Below, in pieces: positions 43,861-53,396 of a DNA stretch of 64,000 bases. Where the stretch lies: positions 1-64,000 of the forward strand of contig USLK01000005.1 of the NCBI GenBank assembly GCA_900555555.1. The letters are read 5' to 3'. Origin of the DNA: an uncultured Collinsella sp. Lineage in GTDB: Bacteria > Actinomycetota > Coriobacteriia > Coriobacteriales > Coriobacteriaceae. A model generated the notes under the pieces. The model worked only from the letters and a program-made list of their open reading frames with translations, ran no database searches and was not told the origin of the DNA. The translations under genes and the position numbers were made by a program. Numbering within the stretch: the first letter of the stretch is position 1; every line of letters starts with the position of its first letter.

Positions 43861-46293
43861 TTACAGCCCAAAATAAGCACTGTCCTTATTGAGGTTGGGG
43901 TTGGTATACGGATCGCCATCGATAAAGACATCGGGCCATTTTGCCGTAAACAACGCCTGCTCGCGTTTCCAGCGAACGAGCTTTTCCGCATCCGCCACTT
44001 CCCTGCCACGCGAGACGAACTCGTGATGGTAGAGCTCGGCGTAGGGCGTATAGACAACGAGATACCCCCGCGCCCTCAGCGCGAAGCAGAAATCGACGTC
44101 GTTGAAACCGACGGCAAGCTGCTCGTCATATCCACCGACTTCATCGAACGCGCGACGCGAAACCATCTGGCACGCACCGGTTACAGCGGAGAAATTGCCG
44201 GGACGCGCGGACCGGGAGAGATATCCCTCCCATGACCGCGGAAGATCCTGGTTGCAATGGGCAACGGCTCCATGCGGTCCAACGAGAACACCGGCATGCT
44301 GGACCAGGCCGTCGGCAAAAAACAACCGGGCACCGACAACGCCCACTTCCGGACGCATGAGATAGCCGAGCATCTCGGGGATGAACCCGTCCGTGATGGC
44401 TTCGGTATCGTTGTTGAGCAGCAGCAGATACTCGCCGCGCGCCCGGGCCACGCCCAAGTTGATGAGCTTCGAATAATTGAACCCCATGACCAGATCGGAC
44501 GCGTCGAAAACGGAGAAACGGCCCGGGAACTCAGCACCCAACCGCTCATAGCAATCAAACGTCCGCCGATCGGAGCTGTGATTCTCGACTACGAGCACAT
44601 CGAAGTGCTCATATCCCGCATGCTGGAATACGGAGCGAACGCAGCGTTCCAAAACATCGCTATGATCGCGCGATGGAATGACCACGGTGACCAAGGGGCT
44701 CTCCTGCGGAAGACCGTACGAAACACGATAGACGAACGGAGCATCAAGGGATGTGATCTCGGCAGGGATACCGCGATGATCGAAATGCCGTTCAAGGGCA
44801 AGCCGCCCGGCCTCGACAGCATAAGGCTTGCTTTGGGCGTTATCGCCGCTCGTGGATCCCTCGTGCTCGCGCCAGTGATACAAAACACGAGGCACATGCT
44901 CGACATGGACCCCGGCGGCAACGGCGCGCAGCGTCAGGTCATAGTCTTGAGCGCCGCAAACCGACTCATCGGAGCAGCCGATCTCATCGATCACCTCTTT
45001 GCCCACGCAAAGAAAATGGGTCACGCAGTTATGACTGTAGAGCAGGTCGAGATTCAAACGGGTTTTGAAGATGGGCTGGCGCCAGGCGCCGTACGCGGTA
45101 AAGAGGTCCTCATCGCAGAACAGCAGCGATCGAGCGCCCTCGCGAGCAAAAACGCGCGCATAGCAAAATAGCGCATCAGGCTCGAGGACGTCATCGTGGT
45201 CTAGAAACGCGATGAAATCCCCCGTGGCGTGCCGAATGCCCTCATTGGTGTTGCCCACGATCGACGTGGATTCCCCCGCGTCGACCACCCTGATCCGATC
45301 GTCATGAAACTCGGCCGCAACGGAACGCACGATGCCATCCTGAGGAGAGCCGTCCACCAAGAGCAGCTCCCAATGCGGGTACGATTGATCCATGACCGAG
45401 TGAACGGTTTGCTGCAAGAAGGCTCGATCGGAGCGGTAGCACGGAACGACAACGCTGAAAAGCCCGCGCGGCGCAAGCGACTCGCAGCGCTGTTCGTGCA
45501 GAAGGCCGGGCCCGGCAGCATGCTGCGAAATCCACGATGCGTATCGTTCATCGTCGGCGCGAGCATCGCGCATATGGTCCCACGACTCAAACTCGCGGAA
45601 ATGCCAGAAACGATCATCGCAGGAACAAAACCCGTTCCCCACGCGACCTTCCTTATCGAACGCCTCCAACGCAAACTCCCTGCAGCCGACGGGAAGCTCG
45701 ATGGAGTAGAACATGCGATTGATGGCGACCCCATCGGAAGAGACCGTGCCGCGCTGGTCCTCGAATACGTGGACGACAAAGCGGTCCGCCCCAGAAGCGG
45801 GCGGCGTGACAAGACGCAGCTCGGGAGACACGGCGCAATCGCCGGCCCAGCTCACGCAAACACGCCAGATCTCGCACCCGTCACCCCGTAGGAACCTATC
45901 GAGCGTGGGGCGAAATCGCCCAGCGAACCAATCCTGCTGATAACCCTTGAGGGCGTTGACGGTCGCGGAATCGAAACGGTATCTATAACTGGATTCCCAG
46001 CGCGCCCGCGAACAGCTCACGGAAAACGAATCCTTCTCCGAGCCCCGCTCGAGCGACACCTCGAAAACACATCGAGAAAAGTACGGAAGAACGGCAACAT
46101 ATGCCGCATTGGTGCCGAAGCGCTCGCTCAAACGGCCGGAGAACGGGAAGATCTCCGCAGGGACGCTTTCGCGCGCGCCCCTCAGGCACGCGGAAATCCG
46201 TGGGACCGCTTCCTCGGCTAAAGGCGCATCGCCCAACAGCAGAACGTACAGACGGCCATCGGCGCGAACGGAAGCATGGGGGCGGAAGTGCAT
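43861..46293 (-). CDS. Large family 2 glycosyltransferase with two GT-A domains
   Basis: This 810-residue protein has an N-terminal beta-rich region (1-280), then two GT2 domains: SVVVPCYRSDRAFLQQ...LLVDGSPQDG with DHDD (about 290-500), and TVVIPSRDHSDVLERC with LLLNNDTEA and GFNDVDF (about 530-780). It probably adds sugars, possibly rhamnose, to a cell-wall polysaccharide, since the dTDP-rhamnose genes lie in the same run. GGTAGG lies 9 nt before the ATG. It is a paralogue of the gene at 59131-61536, with the same layout. Confidence 0.88.
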   Translation of the reverse strand: MHFRPHASVRADGRLYVLLLGDAPLAEEAVPRISACLRGARESVPAEIFPFSGRLSERFGTNAAYVAVLPYFSRCVFEVSLERGSEKDSFSVSCSRARWESSYRYRFDSATVNALKGYQQDWFAGRFRPTLDRFLRGDGCEIWRVCVSWAGDCAVSPELRLVTPPASGADRFVVHVFEDQRGTVSSDGVAINRMFYSIELPVGCREFALEAFDKEGRVGNGFCSCDDRFWHFREFESWDHMRDARADDERYASWISQHAAGPGLLHEQRCESLAPRGLFSVVVPCYRSDRAFLQQTVHSVMDQSYPHWELLLVDGSPQDGIVRSVAAEFHDDRIRVVDAGESTSIVGNTNEGIRHATGDFIAFLDHDDVLEPDALFCYARVFAREGARSLLFCDEDLFTAYGAWRQPIFKTRLNLDLLYSHNCVTHFLCVGKEVIDEIGCSDESVCGAQDYDLTLRAVAAGVHVEHVPRVLYHWREHEGSTSGDNAQSKPYAVEAGRLALERHFDHRGIPAEITSLDAPFVYRVSYGLPQESPLVTVVIPSRDHSDVLERCVRSVFQHAGYEHFDVLVVENHSSDRRTFDCYERLGAEFPGRFSVFDASDLVMGFNYSKLINLGVARARGEYLLLLNNDTEAITDGFIPEMLGYLMRPEVGVVGARLFFADGLVQHAGVLVGPHGAVAHCNQDLPRSWEGYLSRSARPGNFSAVTGACQMVSRRAFDEVGGYDEQLAVGFNDVDFCFALRARGYLVVYTPYAELYHHEFVSRGREVADAEKLVRWKREQALFTAKWPDVFIDGDPYTNPNLNKDSAYFGL

Positions 46294-46299
46294 GATGAA

Positions 46300-47340
46300 T
46301 TACCTACCAAGTAAACGAGCGAGGGCGGCCCGCTTGCCATACTGTTGAGCATAGTACGAAAGAGCGAGCCTCTTACGGGCCAGCGGGGATTCGATGCGCG
46401 AAAGGCAAGCCTCTTCCAGCATTTGCCCGGTGTACTTGGGCAGCCCCAGGGATGTAAGCTCCTGAGAGCTCCAGCACGTATGAAGCGCATCTTCAACGCC
46501 TTGCGCAATTCGCCCATAGTCCTCATTGGAAAACTTGAGTGCACCGTAAAGGGCAAAGTCGAGGGCAAACGCAACGAATTGAGCCGGACACAACGGCGCA
46601 GACCCGCTCGCCTTCCATTCGCGACATATCACCGTCAGGATTTTGACATGTTCCCCCATTTTATACACGGGGTCGTTCTTCACCGTCGTCATGAGCGACC
46701 CGGCGCGGGAGGCTCGATAGTTGTACAGCTTGTGCGAGGAGAATACCGTCTTGCGGCTACGGGGATAGACGGCGAAGTGAAACACCTGATCCTCGCCGAA
46801 GCGCACGGTTTCATCAAAGCGCAGACCCTCATCGCGCAAAAACGCGGTGCGGCACGCCGTGCGCCAGGCAAAGGGTCGGGACTTCTCCTTGAAGAGTATG
46901 TCGGGGTCGAAACCATCGTATACGGCATCGCCTGGCGAAAGAACATCTTCCAGCCAGGGATAGGCGGCCTCGGGGGGCACGATATTGGCACCATAGGTAA
47001 ACACGTCGTACGACTCCTCGTCGAAACGACGCGCAATCTCTTCGCAGCAGGTGGGAACTATGGTGTCATCGGAGTCCACGAAGCAAAGGACCGGGGACGA
47101 GGCGGCTTGTATGCCGGCGTTGCGTGCAGACGAAAGGCCCCCGTTTGGCTTGCTGACCACGCGGATCCTGTCGTCCCTAGAAGCCCAGCCCCGCAGGATG
47201 TCGGCAGAGGAGTCCGTGGAGCCATCGTCCACGCAAACGATCTCGATATCGCGCAGCGTCTGACCGGTGATGGAAGCGAGGCACTCATCGAGGTAGTCCT
47301 CGACATTGTACACGGGGACGACGACGCTCACGCGACTCAT
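46300..47340 (-). CDS. Family 2 glycosyltransferase
   Basis: The 346-residue protein has a GT-A fold: VSVVVPVYNVEDYLDECL (residues 4-21, shown in part elsewhere as VVVPVYNVE), CVDDGSTDSS, GLSSARNAG and the metal-binding FVDSDD. There is no membrane segment. The ATG overlaps the stop of the upstream GT2 gene (47340-47337), so the genes are translationally coupled. Donor and acceptor sugars cannot be read from the sequence. Confidence 0.9.
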   Translation of the reverse strand: MSRVSVVVPVYNVEDYLDECLASITGQTLRDIEIVCVDDGSTDSSADILRGWASRDDRIRVVSKPNGGLSSARNAGIQAASSPVLCFVDSDDTIVPTCCEEIARRFDEESYDVFTYGANIVPPEAAYPWLEDVLSPGDAVYDGFDPDILFKEKSRPFAWRTACRTAFLRDEGLRFDETVRFGEDQVFHFAVYPRSRKTVFSSHKLYNYRASRAGSLMTTVKNDPVYKMGEHVKILTVICREWKASGSAPLCPAQFVAFALDFALYGALKFSNEDYGRIAQGVEDALHTCWSSQELTSLGLPKYTGQMLEEACLSRIESPLARKRLALSYYAQQYGKRAALARLLGR

Positions 47341-48467
47341 GCGGCACCGCCCTCGCTGTTGAGGCGGCGGACGGAATGCTTGAACGTTTTAAAGGCCAGG
47401 ACCTTCATGACCAGCGGAATCCCACCAAGACGCAGGTAATGCCTGAAGGAATTGAGCTTACCGGGTGCGGTGAACTTCGAACGGTAGCCGTCGAAACCCT
47501 CGGGATCGGACATGAGCGCTCGCAGGTCGGCCTCCGCCCACGGCTCGAAAAGCTCGAAATCGATCATACCGAGCTCATCGTCTTTGCGGAACTCCCGAGA
47601 GGCGTGCTTCAGGAAGTCCAGCCTAAGGTCCTTGGAGAGACGGTCGTAATTCCACATATAGCTATCGAACTTCATGCGCTCGCAGATACCGCGCAGCGCG
47701 GGGTCGCCCGAGCAGTGCTCGTCGATAAACCGTTCCATAGCGGCATACTCATCGCATACGCACAAAGCTTTACCTGCAGAATTGACCGAAGATGCCTCGT
47801 TATCCTGTCGATACGACAAGATGGGCTCGCCGAGGAATGTTGCGCGCTCGGCCGAAGCCCAAACCTTGAAATTGAAGCCGGCATCCTGATAGGAAGCGCC
47901 AGGCGTCTCAAGGAAACGAATGCCGTTGCGCTGCAAAAACGAACGGCTGTACAAAGCGGACCAAATAGAAGGCTTGCGGAAGAAAATCGCAAGGTCGTCC
48001 AGGGGCCTCATCGTGCGACCGATCTCCCGATCATCAACGATGCGGAACTGACGCCGATGCTCCTCGGGTGTAGACCAATAGAGCCAGAAATCGGCCTTTA
48101 CGACATCGGAATCGTTCGCAAGGGCAGCATCGTGAAGAAGCTCGAGTGCACACGGCTCGTAGAAGTCATCGGGTTCGAGAATCGCCATGTATGATCCAAG
48201 GGCAGCATCCAAGCCGATATTCATGGAAGCGCCGTAGCCGGAATTGGATTTATCGATAAGTCGAAACCTGGGATCGCGCTCCATGTAGGAACGAGCGATT
48301 TCGACCGAGCCGTCAGTCGAGCCATCATTGATGACCAATACTTCAAAATCGGTAAAAGTCTGAGCGGCGAGCGAGTCGAGCGCCTGCGAAAGATACTTCT
48401 CCGTATTGTACGTAGGAACGAGAACAGAGACCTCGGGCTTTGCAACCCGAGGCTCTGAAATCGTCAC
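47337..48467 (-). CDS. Family 2 glycosyltransferase
   Basis: This is a GT-A enzyme of about 376 residues with VSVLVPTYNTEKYLSQAL, VINDGSTDGS, GYGASMNIG and ILEPDDFYEP (metal-binding EPDD instead of DSDD). The start is uncertain: GTG 48467 lies 11 nt after GGAG; a TTG at 48500 is possible. It lies 55 nt after the rmlCD stop and overlaps the next GT2 gene by 4 nt. Confidence 0.87.
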   Translation of the reverse strand: MTISEPRVAKPEVSVLVPTYNTEKYLSQALDSLAAQTFTDFEVLVINDGSTDGSVEIARSYMERDPRFRLIDKSNSGYGASMNIGLDAALGSYMAILEPDDFYEPCALELLHDAALANDSDVVKADFWLYWSTPEEHRRQFRIVDDREIGRTMRPLDDLAIFFRKPSIWSALYSRSFLQRNGIRFLETPGASYQDAGFNFKVWASAERATFLGEPILSYRQDNEASSVNSAGKALCVCDEYAAMERFIDEHCSGDPALRGICERMKFDSYMWNYDRLSKDLRLDFLKHASREFRKDDELGMIDFELFEPWAEADLRALMSDPEGFDGYRSKFTAPGKLNSFRHYLRLGGIPLVMKVLAFKTFKHSVRRLNSEGGAA

Positions 48468-48522
48468 GTTGTCCAGGACTCCAGTCAATGAGAACACCAA
48501 CCTGAAAAGCGTGCGTAGTTGT

Positions 48523-49995
48523 TTACAGTGTCGAGACGTACTCCTCGAGCTCGTCCTCCCAGTCGCGCGGCTCGAAGCCGGCGGCGCGGATCTTGGAGAG
48601 GTCGAGGTCGGAGTGCTCGGGACGCGGGGCGATCGGCCCCTCGGCGGCGGCGTAGTAGTCGGCGGTTGAGACGTGCTCCACGGCGGCGCCGTTGCCGTTG
48701 GCGAGGTCGAACACGCGCTCGGCGATTCCCGCCCAGGACTCCACCGCCCCGGAGCCCGTGAGGTTGTACGTGCCGTGCGGGGCGGGGGCGCTGGGCTCCA
48801 CGTCGCCGTCGCGGTAGCCGAGCAGGTGCAGGATGCCCTCCGCCATCTGGTCGGTGAAGGTGAGGCGGCCGAGCTGGTCGTCGACCACGGTGACGCGGTC
48901 GAGGGCGTCTGACGGTTCGGCGACGCGGTCGGAGAGCGCCCTCATCGTCTTGACGAAGTTGCGGCCGTCGCCGATGACCCAGGAGCTGCGAACGACGTAG
49001 TGGCGCGGGCAGCCGGCCACGGCCAGGTCGCCCGCGGCCTTGGACTGACCGTAGACGGACAGCGGGCTGAGGGGCTCGTCCTCGGGGTGGTTGCCGACGG
49101 TGCCGTCGAAGACGTAGTCGGAGGAGACGTGCACCAGGGCGATGCCGTGCTCGGCGCATGTGCGGGCCATGAGCGCGGGCCCGGTCGCGTTGGCGGCCCA
49201 GCAGGCGCGGCGCCCCTCGGGGGTCTCCGCGGCGTCGACGGCGGTGTACGCGCCGCAGTTGATCACGGCGCCGTACAGCGACCAGTCGTACTTGGCGTAG
49301 TCGCCCGGGTCGGATAGGTCGAAGGTGTCGATGTCGCAGTAGTCGAAGCCGGGCAGGCCGCGGGCCTCGGCGGCGGCGCGCACGGCACGACCGAGCTGGC
49401 CGTCGCAGCCGGTGACGAGCGTGCGCCTCGGCGCCATGGGCAGCGCGTCGGCGAGCATGGGGTGGCCGCGGTCGGCCTCGGACAGCTCGCACTCGGACAG
49501 CGGGATGGGCCAGTCGATGGCGAGCTCGGGGTCGGCCAGGTTGACGAAGGTGTAGGTCCTCTTGAGCTCCGCCGACCAGTGGGCGTTCACCAGGTACGTG
49601 TAGGCGGTGCCGTCCTCGAGGGCCTGGAAGGAGTTGCCCACGCCGCGGGGCACGTAGATGGCCCTGGACGGGTCGAGCACGCAGGTGAACACCCGGCCGA
49701 ACGACTCGCCGGGGCGCAGGTCGACCCACGCGCCGAACACGGAGCCGGTCGCGACGGAGATGTACTTGTCCCACGGCTCGGCGTGGATCCCGCGCGTCAC
49801 GCCGCGCTCCGCGTTGAAGCTGATGTTGTTCTGCACGGGGCCGAAGTCCGGCAGGCCGAGCGCGCCCATCTTCGCGCGCTGCCAGTTCTCCTTGAACCAG
49901 CCCCGGGAGTCCCCGTGCACGGGCAGGTCGAACACGAGCATCCCGGGGATGTTCGTCTCGGTCGCGGTCAGTTCCTTCTCGAATTCGAGCGCCAT
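48523..49995 (-). CDS. rmlCD: Fused dTDP-4-dehydrorhamnose 3,5-epimerase / reductase
   Basis: The protein does the last two steps of dTDP-L-rhamnose synthesis in one chain of 490 residues. RmlC part (about 1-190): GDSRGWFKENW, GVTRGIHAEPW with the catalytic His, AWVDLRPGESFG, VPRGVGNSFQ; the usual YY near the active site is replaced by HW. RmlD part (about 200-490): TLVTGCDGQLGRAV (NAD(P) site), NCGAYTAVDAAE, VSSDYVFDG and VYGQSKAAGD (Tyr-Lys pair). AAAGGCGG precedes ATG 49995. The same fusion is known in bifidobacteria. It is very GC-rich. Confidence 0.93.
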   Translation of the reverse strand: MALEFEKELTATETNIPGMLVFDLPVHGDSRGWFKENWQRAKMGALGLPDFGPVQNNISFNAERGVTRGIHAEPWDKYISVATGSVFGAWVDLRPGESFGRVFTCVLDPSRAIYVPRGVGNSFQALEDGTAYTYLVNAHWSAELKRTYTFVNLADPELAIDWPIPLSECELSEADRGHPMLADALPMAPRRTLVTGCDGQLGRAVRAAAEARGLPGFDYCDIDTFDLSDPGDYAKYDWSLYGAVINCGAYTAVDAAETPEGRRACWAANATGPALMARTCAEHGIALVHVSSDYVFDGTVGNHPEDEPLSPLSVYGQSKAAGDLAVAGCPRHYVVRSSWVIGDGRNFVKTMRALSDRVAEPSDALDRVTVVDDQLGRLTFTDQMAEGILHLLGYRDGDVEPSAPAPHGTYNLTGSGAVESWAGIAERVFDLANGNGAAVEHVSTADYYAAAEGPIAPRPEHSDLDLSKIRAAGFEPRDWEDELEEYVSTL

Positions 49996-50082
49996 AAAGG
50001 CCGCCTTTCTCATGGGGATGGCCGTGCCCCGCCCCCCCGCCGCTCGGGCTCGGGGCGGGGCGCGGCCGCGCCTGCGATGCTC

Positions 50083-51105
50083 CTACTGGCCCTGGGCGCG
50101 GTACCTCGCCTCGGTGGCCTCCTTGGCCGGGCGCCACCAAGCCTCGTTGTCGCGGTACCAGGCTATGGTCTCGGCCAGGCCGGCGGCGAAGTCGGTGTGC
50201 TTGGGCTCCCAGCCGAGCTCGCGGCGGAGCTTGGTGGCGTCGATGGCGTAGCGGCGGTCGTGGCCGGGGCGGTCGCGCACCCAGTCGAAGTCGTCCTCGT
50301 CCCGGCCGAAGGCGCGCAGGATCTCGCGCAGGACCGTGAGGTTGTCGAGCTCGCCGTCGGCGCCGATGAGGTAGGTCTCGCCGATGCGGCCGCGGGTGAG
50401 GATGCACCACACGGCGGAGCTGTGGTCCTCGGTGTGGATCCAGTCGCGGACGTTGCGCCCGTCGCCGTAGAGCTTGGGGCGGACGCCGTCGATGATGTTG
50501 GTGATCTGGCGCGGGATGAACTTCTCCACGTGCTGGTAGGGCCCGTAGTTGTTGGAGCAGTTGGAGATGGTGGCCCTCACGCCGAAGGTGCGGCACCAGG
50601 CGCGGACGAGCAGGTCCGAGGCGGCCTTGGTGGAGCTGTACGGCGAGCTCGGGCGGTACGGGGTCTCCTCGGTGAAGCGGGCCGGGTCGTCGAGCGCCAG
50701 GTCGCCGTAGACCTCGTCGGTCGACACGTGGTGGTAGCGGACAGCGAATTTGCGACACGCCTCGAGCAGGCGGTAGGTGCCCTCCACGTTGGTGCGCAGG
50801 AAGGGCTCCGGGTCGGCGATGGAGTTGTCGTTGTGGGACTCGGCGGCGTAGTGCACGACGGCGTCGTGGCCGGGCACGAGCTCGTCGAGCAGCGCGGCGT
50901 CGCAGATGTCGCCCACCACGAGCTCCACGCGGTCGGCCGGCAGCCCCGCGATGTTCTCGCGGTTGCCCGCGTAGGTGAGCTTGTCGAGCACCGTCACGTG
51001 CACGCCGGGGCAGTTGTCCACGACGTAGTGCACGAAGTTGCTTCCGATGAAGCCGCAGCCGCCCGTGACGATGATGTTCCTGGGCTCGAAGGCCTCCTGG
51101 GTCAT
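50083..51105 (-). CDS. rmlB: dTDP-glucose 4,6-dehydratase
   Basis: RmlB catalyses the second step of dTDP-L-rhamnose synthesis. The 340-residue short-chain dehydrogenase-fold enzyme has IVTGGCGFIGSNFVHYV, HYAAESHNDNSI, the catalytic STDEVYGDL (Thr, Asp, Glu) and YSSTKAASD (Tyr, Lys), and NNYGPYQHVEKFIPR. AGGGAGGA precedes ATG 51105; a longer frame to 51471 overlaps rmlA and is rejected. It lies 11 nt after rmlA. The 87-base gap to rmlCD holds a very GC-rich potential hairpin (about 50025-50065). Confidence 0.95.
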   Translation of the reverse strand: MTQEAFEPRNIIVTGGCGFIGSNFVHYVVDNCPGVHVTVLDKLTYAGNRENIAGLPADRVELVVGDICDAALLDELVPGHDAVVHYAAESHNDNSIADPEPFLRTNVEGTYRLLEACRKFAVRYHHVSTDEVYGDLALDDPARFTEETPYRPSSPYSSTKAASDLLVRAWCRTFGVRATISNCSNNYGPYQHVEKFIPRQITNIIDGVRPKLYGDGRNVRDWIHTEDHSSAVWCILTRGRIGETYLIGADGELDNLTVLREILRAFGRDEDDFDWVRDRPGHDRRYAIDATKLRRELGWEPKHTDFAAGLAETIAWYRDNEAWWRPAKEATEARYRAQGQ

Positions 51106-51116
51106 GTTGGTCCTCC

Positions 51117-52019
51117 CTAGTACTCGGACACGCGGTTTATGATCTCGCCGGCGGCGACGCGCTTGAGGTGCTTCCCGTACTCGGACTTGCCGTAGCGCTC
51201 GGCGCACTCCAGCAGCGTCGCGCGGTCGATCCAGCCGTTCTCGTAGGCGATCTCCTCGAGCACGGACACGGGCATGTCCTGGGAGCGCTCCACGGCGCGG
51301 ACGAACTCGCCCGCCTCGTGGAGGGACTCCATGGTGCCGGTGTCGAGCCACGCGTAGCCGCGCCCGAGGGTCACCACGGACAGCAGCCCGTCCTCCAGGT
51401 ACATGCGGTTGAGGTCGGTGATCTCGAGCTCGCCGCGGGCGGAGGGGACGACCTCCCTGGCGCGCCCGCACACGTCGCCGGGGTAGAAGTACAGGCCGGT
51501 GACGGCGTAGGAGCTCTTGGGGCGCTCGGGCTTCTCCTCGATGGAGACGGCGTTGAAGGACTCGTCGAACTCCACGACGCCGAATCGCTCGGGGTCGTCG
51601 ACGTGGTAGCCGAACACGGTGGCGAGGCCCTTCGTCTCGGCGTTCTCCACCGCGCGGCGGAGGTGCCGTCCCAGGCCGTTGCCGTAGAAGATGTTGTCGC
51701 CGAGGACGAGCGCGCAGGGCTCGCCTCCGGCGAACTCCTCGCCGATGACGAAGGCCTGCGCGAGGCCGTCGGGGCTGGGCTGGACGGCGTAGGACAGGTT
51801 CACGCCGTAGTCCGACCCGTCGCGCAGCAGGCGCTCGAAGTTGGGCAGGTCCTTGGGCGTCGAGATGATCAGGATGTCGCGGATGCCGGCCATCATGAGG
51901 ACGGACAGCGGGTAGTAGATCATCGGCTTGTCGTAGACCGGCAGCAGCTGCTTGCTGGTGACGGTGGTGAGCGGGTACAGGCGGGTGCCAGAGCCGCCCG
52001 CGAGGATGATGCCCTTCAT
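51117..52019 (-). CDS. rmlA: Glucose-1-phosphate thymidylyltransferase
   Basis: RmlA makes dTDP-glucose, the first step of dTDP-L-rhamnose synthesis. The 300-residue protein has the nucleotidyltransferase motif ILAGGSGTRLYPLT, KPMIYYPLSVLM, VLGDNIFYG and EKPERPKSSYAVTGLYFY, all normal. AAGAAGGAG precedes ATG 52019. It heads the leftward polysaccharide operon that runs through rmlB, rmlCD, three GT2 genes and probably the LTA-synthase-like gene. Confidence 0.95.
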   Translation of the reverse strand: MKGIILAGGSGTRLYPLTTVTSKQLLPVYDKPMIYYPLSVLMMAGIRDILIISTPKDLPNFERLLRDGSDYGVNLSYAVQPSPDGLAQAFVIGEEFAGGEPCALVLGDNIFYGNGLGRHLRRAVENAETKGLATVFGYHVDDPERFGVVEFDESFNAVSIEEKPERPKSSYAVTGLYFYPGDVCGRAREVVPSARGELEITDLNRMYLEDGLLSVVTLGRGYAWLDTGTMESLHEAGEFVRAVERSQDMPVSVLEEIAYENGWIDRATLLECAERYGKSEYGKHLKRVAAGEIINRVSEY

Positions 52020-52037
52020 GGAAAAGCTCCTTCTTGG

Positions 52038-52062
52038 AATCAATATTGATTTTGCAATTGTA
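52038..52062 (-). promoter_or_regulatory. rmlA leader: -10 element and 14-nt palindrome
   Basis: On the minus strand TACAAT (52062-52057) precedes the perfect palindrome AATCAATATTGATT (52051-52038), which lies between it and the rmlA ribosome site. A palindrome at this place is where a repressor could act on the whole operon. The -35 is not clear. Confidence 0.4.
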
Positions 52063-52099
52063 CCGCTTGTTGCCAAATCAGAGAAATCCCGGAGCAGAC

Positions 52100-53368
52100 T
52101 CAGCGAATGGGCACAACATCGAAGGAGACTGCGGAGTCGGCGCCGCCGTATACCGGAACAAGCAAGGCATCCCCATTGCTCGAAACCGAAGGGCGAGAGT
52201 ACCCCGGCGCAGTACCCAATAGCATTACGGATGACGGGTTTTGCGCATCAAAGGCATACATCTCCGCGTGCTCAAGCTGCGAGCCGCTACCCCAGGTAAA
52301 GAATCTATCCGAGATGGAACCTATGACCGTAGGGCTGAGCGTGTGGATCCAGGAGATGGGATCTGAGAACGTCTCCCCCCAAATCCCCACATAGCAGCCA
52401 GAGGGCTCAACCGCGTTTGAAAAAGCGACGACGTGGAGTTTTTTAGAGGCCCAAACGCCCGAGATGCACCAGTTGGACTGCGCGGAGTCGACCGTCAGTA
52501 CATCTTTTTCGCCATCGCCGCCATCAAAGACGAGTCGGGAGTAGCCGAGCATATCGTCACTCGATTCTATACGGTCGGTCGCGTATAGGACGCCGCCGTC
52601 CACAGCCCAAGGAAAACTACCGGCACCGACGATGTTGCGCTTCCCGTTCTTCAGAACATATTTCAAAACCTGGGGGGACCAGGAGTCCCCGCGTTTAACG
52701 TTGGATGCGTAGAAAACATCGTCATCGTTCATGGTCGGAATAATCTCACCAGGAAGCTCGGGCGTATCGCTTGAGCCGTTGAGCTCCTCGGCCGTATCGA
52801 GAACCTTGGTCTTGTTGGATGCGGAGTCCCAATAGCTGAGCTGCCAGTTGTTGATGCCGACCTGATACGACTCGTTGAGCGTGGCCGAATACCACGTTAC
52901 CCCATCCTCGGAGCCGGACCCATCGCGGGGCTCATAATAAGGATCTTTGGAAACATCCGATACGGGCTTGGGACCGCGCTCGGTAATAACCGATGCAGAA
53001 TAAGATGTGAGGACATCGGGCGTTTTAGAGCTTGAGCCGAAAACCTTGTTACTGGAAATGGGAAACGAGCCTATCTGGGAGAAATCGCCGCCAAAAGACC
53101 ACGCGACCTTCCAGGAGGATTCACGGGTCGAATCTTGGACCTCGAGGATGGGGGCAGTAGGGTCGGCTCCCAAGAGTTTGAAAGGAAGGGCGGGGTTCTG
53201 CTTGGCATCTTGAGCCGAGGGGGTGTCGAAGACCTCCACGTTTTGATCGGGCTCGACCGTGTCCTTGCGTGCATCCCCATGGAGACGCGAAAACAAGTAG
53301 GCACCGCCACAAAGCGCAGCCGCAATTAATACAGCAGAGACAATGAGCGCGCGCTTGCGTTTAACCAT
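52100..53368 (-). CDS. Membrane-anchored extracellular protein of unknown function
   Basis: This 422-residue protein was not recognised. A basic N-terminus (MVKRKR) and a single membrane segment (about 7-25) are followed by an extracellular region rich in Ser, Asp, Trp and aromatic residues. Recurrent short strand-like units (DDVFYASN, DGGVLYATDR, SNWCISGVWASKKLHVVAF, SDRFFTWGSG) suggest a beta-propeller. GGGGAGGG lies 10 nt before the ATG. It follows the C39-peptidase gene by 28 nt in the same direction, so the two may act together at the cell surface. Confidence 0.7.
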   Translation of the reverse strand: MVKRKRALIVSAVLIAAALCGGAYLFSRLHGDARKDTVEPDQNVEVFDTPSAQDAKQNPALPFKLLGADPTAPILEVQDSTRESSWKVAWSFGGDFSQIGSFPISSNKVFGSSSKTPDVLTSYSASVITERGPKPVSDVSKDPYYEPRDGSGSEDGVTWYSATLNESYQVGINNWQLSYWDSASNKTKVLDTAEELNGSSDTPELPGEIIPTMNDDDVFYASNVKRGDSWSPQVLKYVLKNGKRNIVGAGSFPWAVDGGVLYATDRIESSDDMLGYSRLVFDGGDGEKDVLTVDSAQSNWCISGVWASKKLHVVAFSNAVEPSGCYVGIWGETFSDPISWIHTLSPTVIGSISDRFFTWGSGSQLEHAEMYAFDAQNPSSVMLLGTAPGYSRPSVSSNGDALLVPVYGGADSAVSFDVVPIR

Positions 53369-53396
53369 GTCGACAGAACCCTCCCCTTTTGATTTG

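Noticed and set aside
48485..50758. 757-codon minus-strand open frame across rmlCD and rmlB
   Set aside because: It is an Arg/Pro/Gly-rich out-of-frame shadow caused by the extreme GC content; the rml proteins are in the other frames.
49462..51120. 552-codon plus-strand open frame opposite rmlCD and rmlB
   Set aside because: Val/Gly/His-rich antisense shadow with no recognisable motif or ribosome site.
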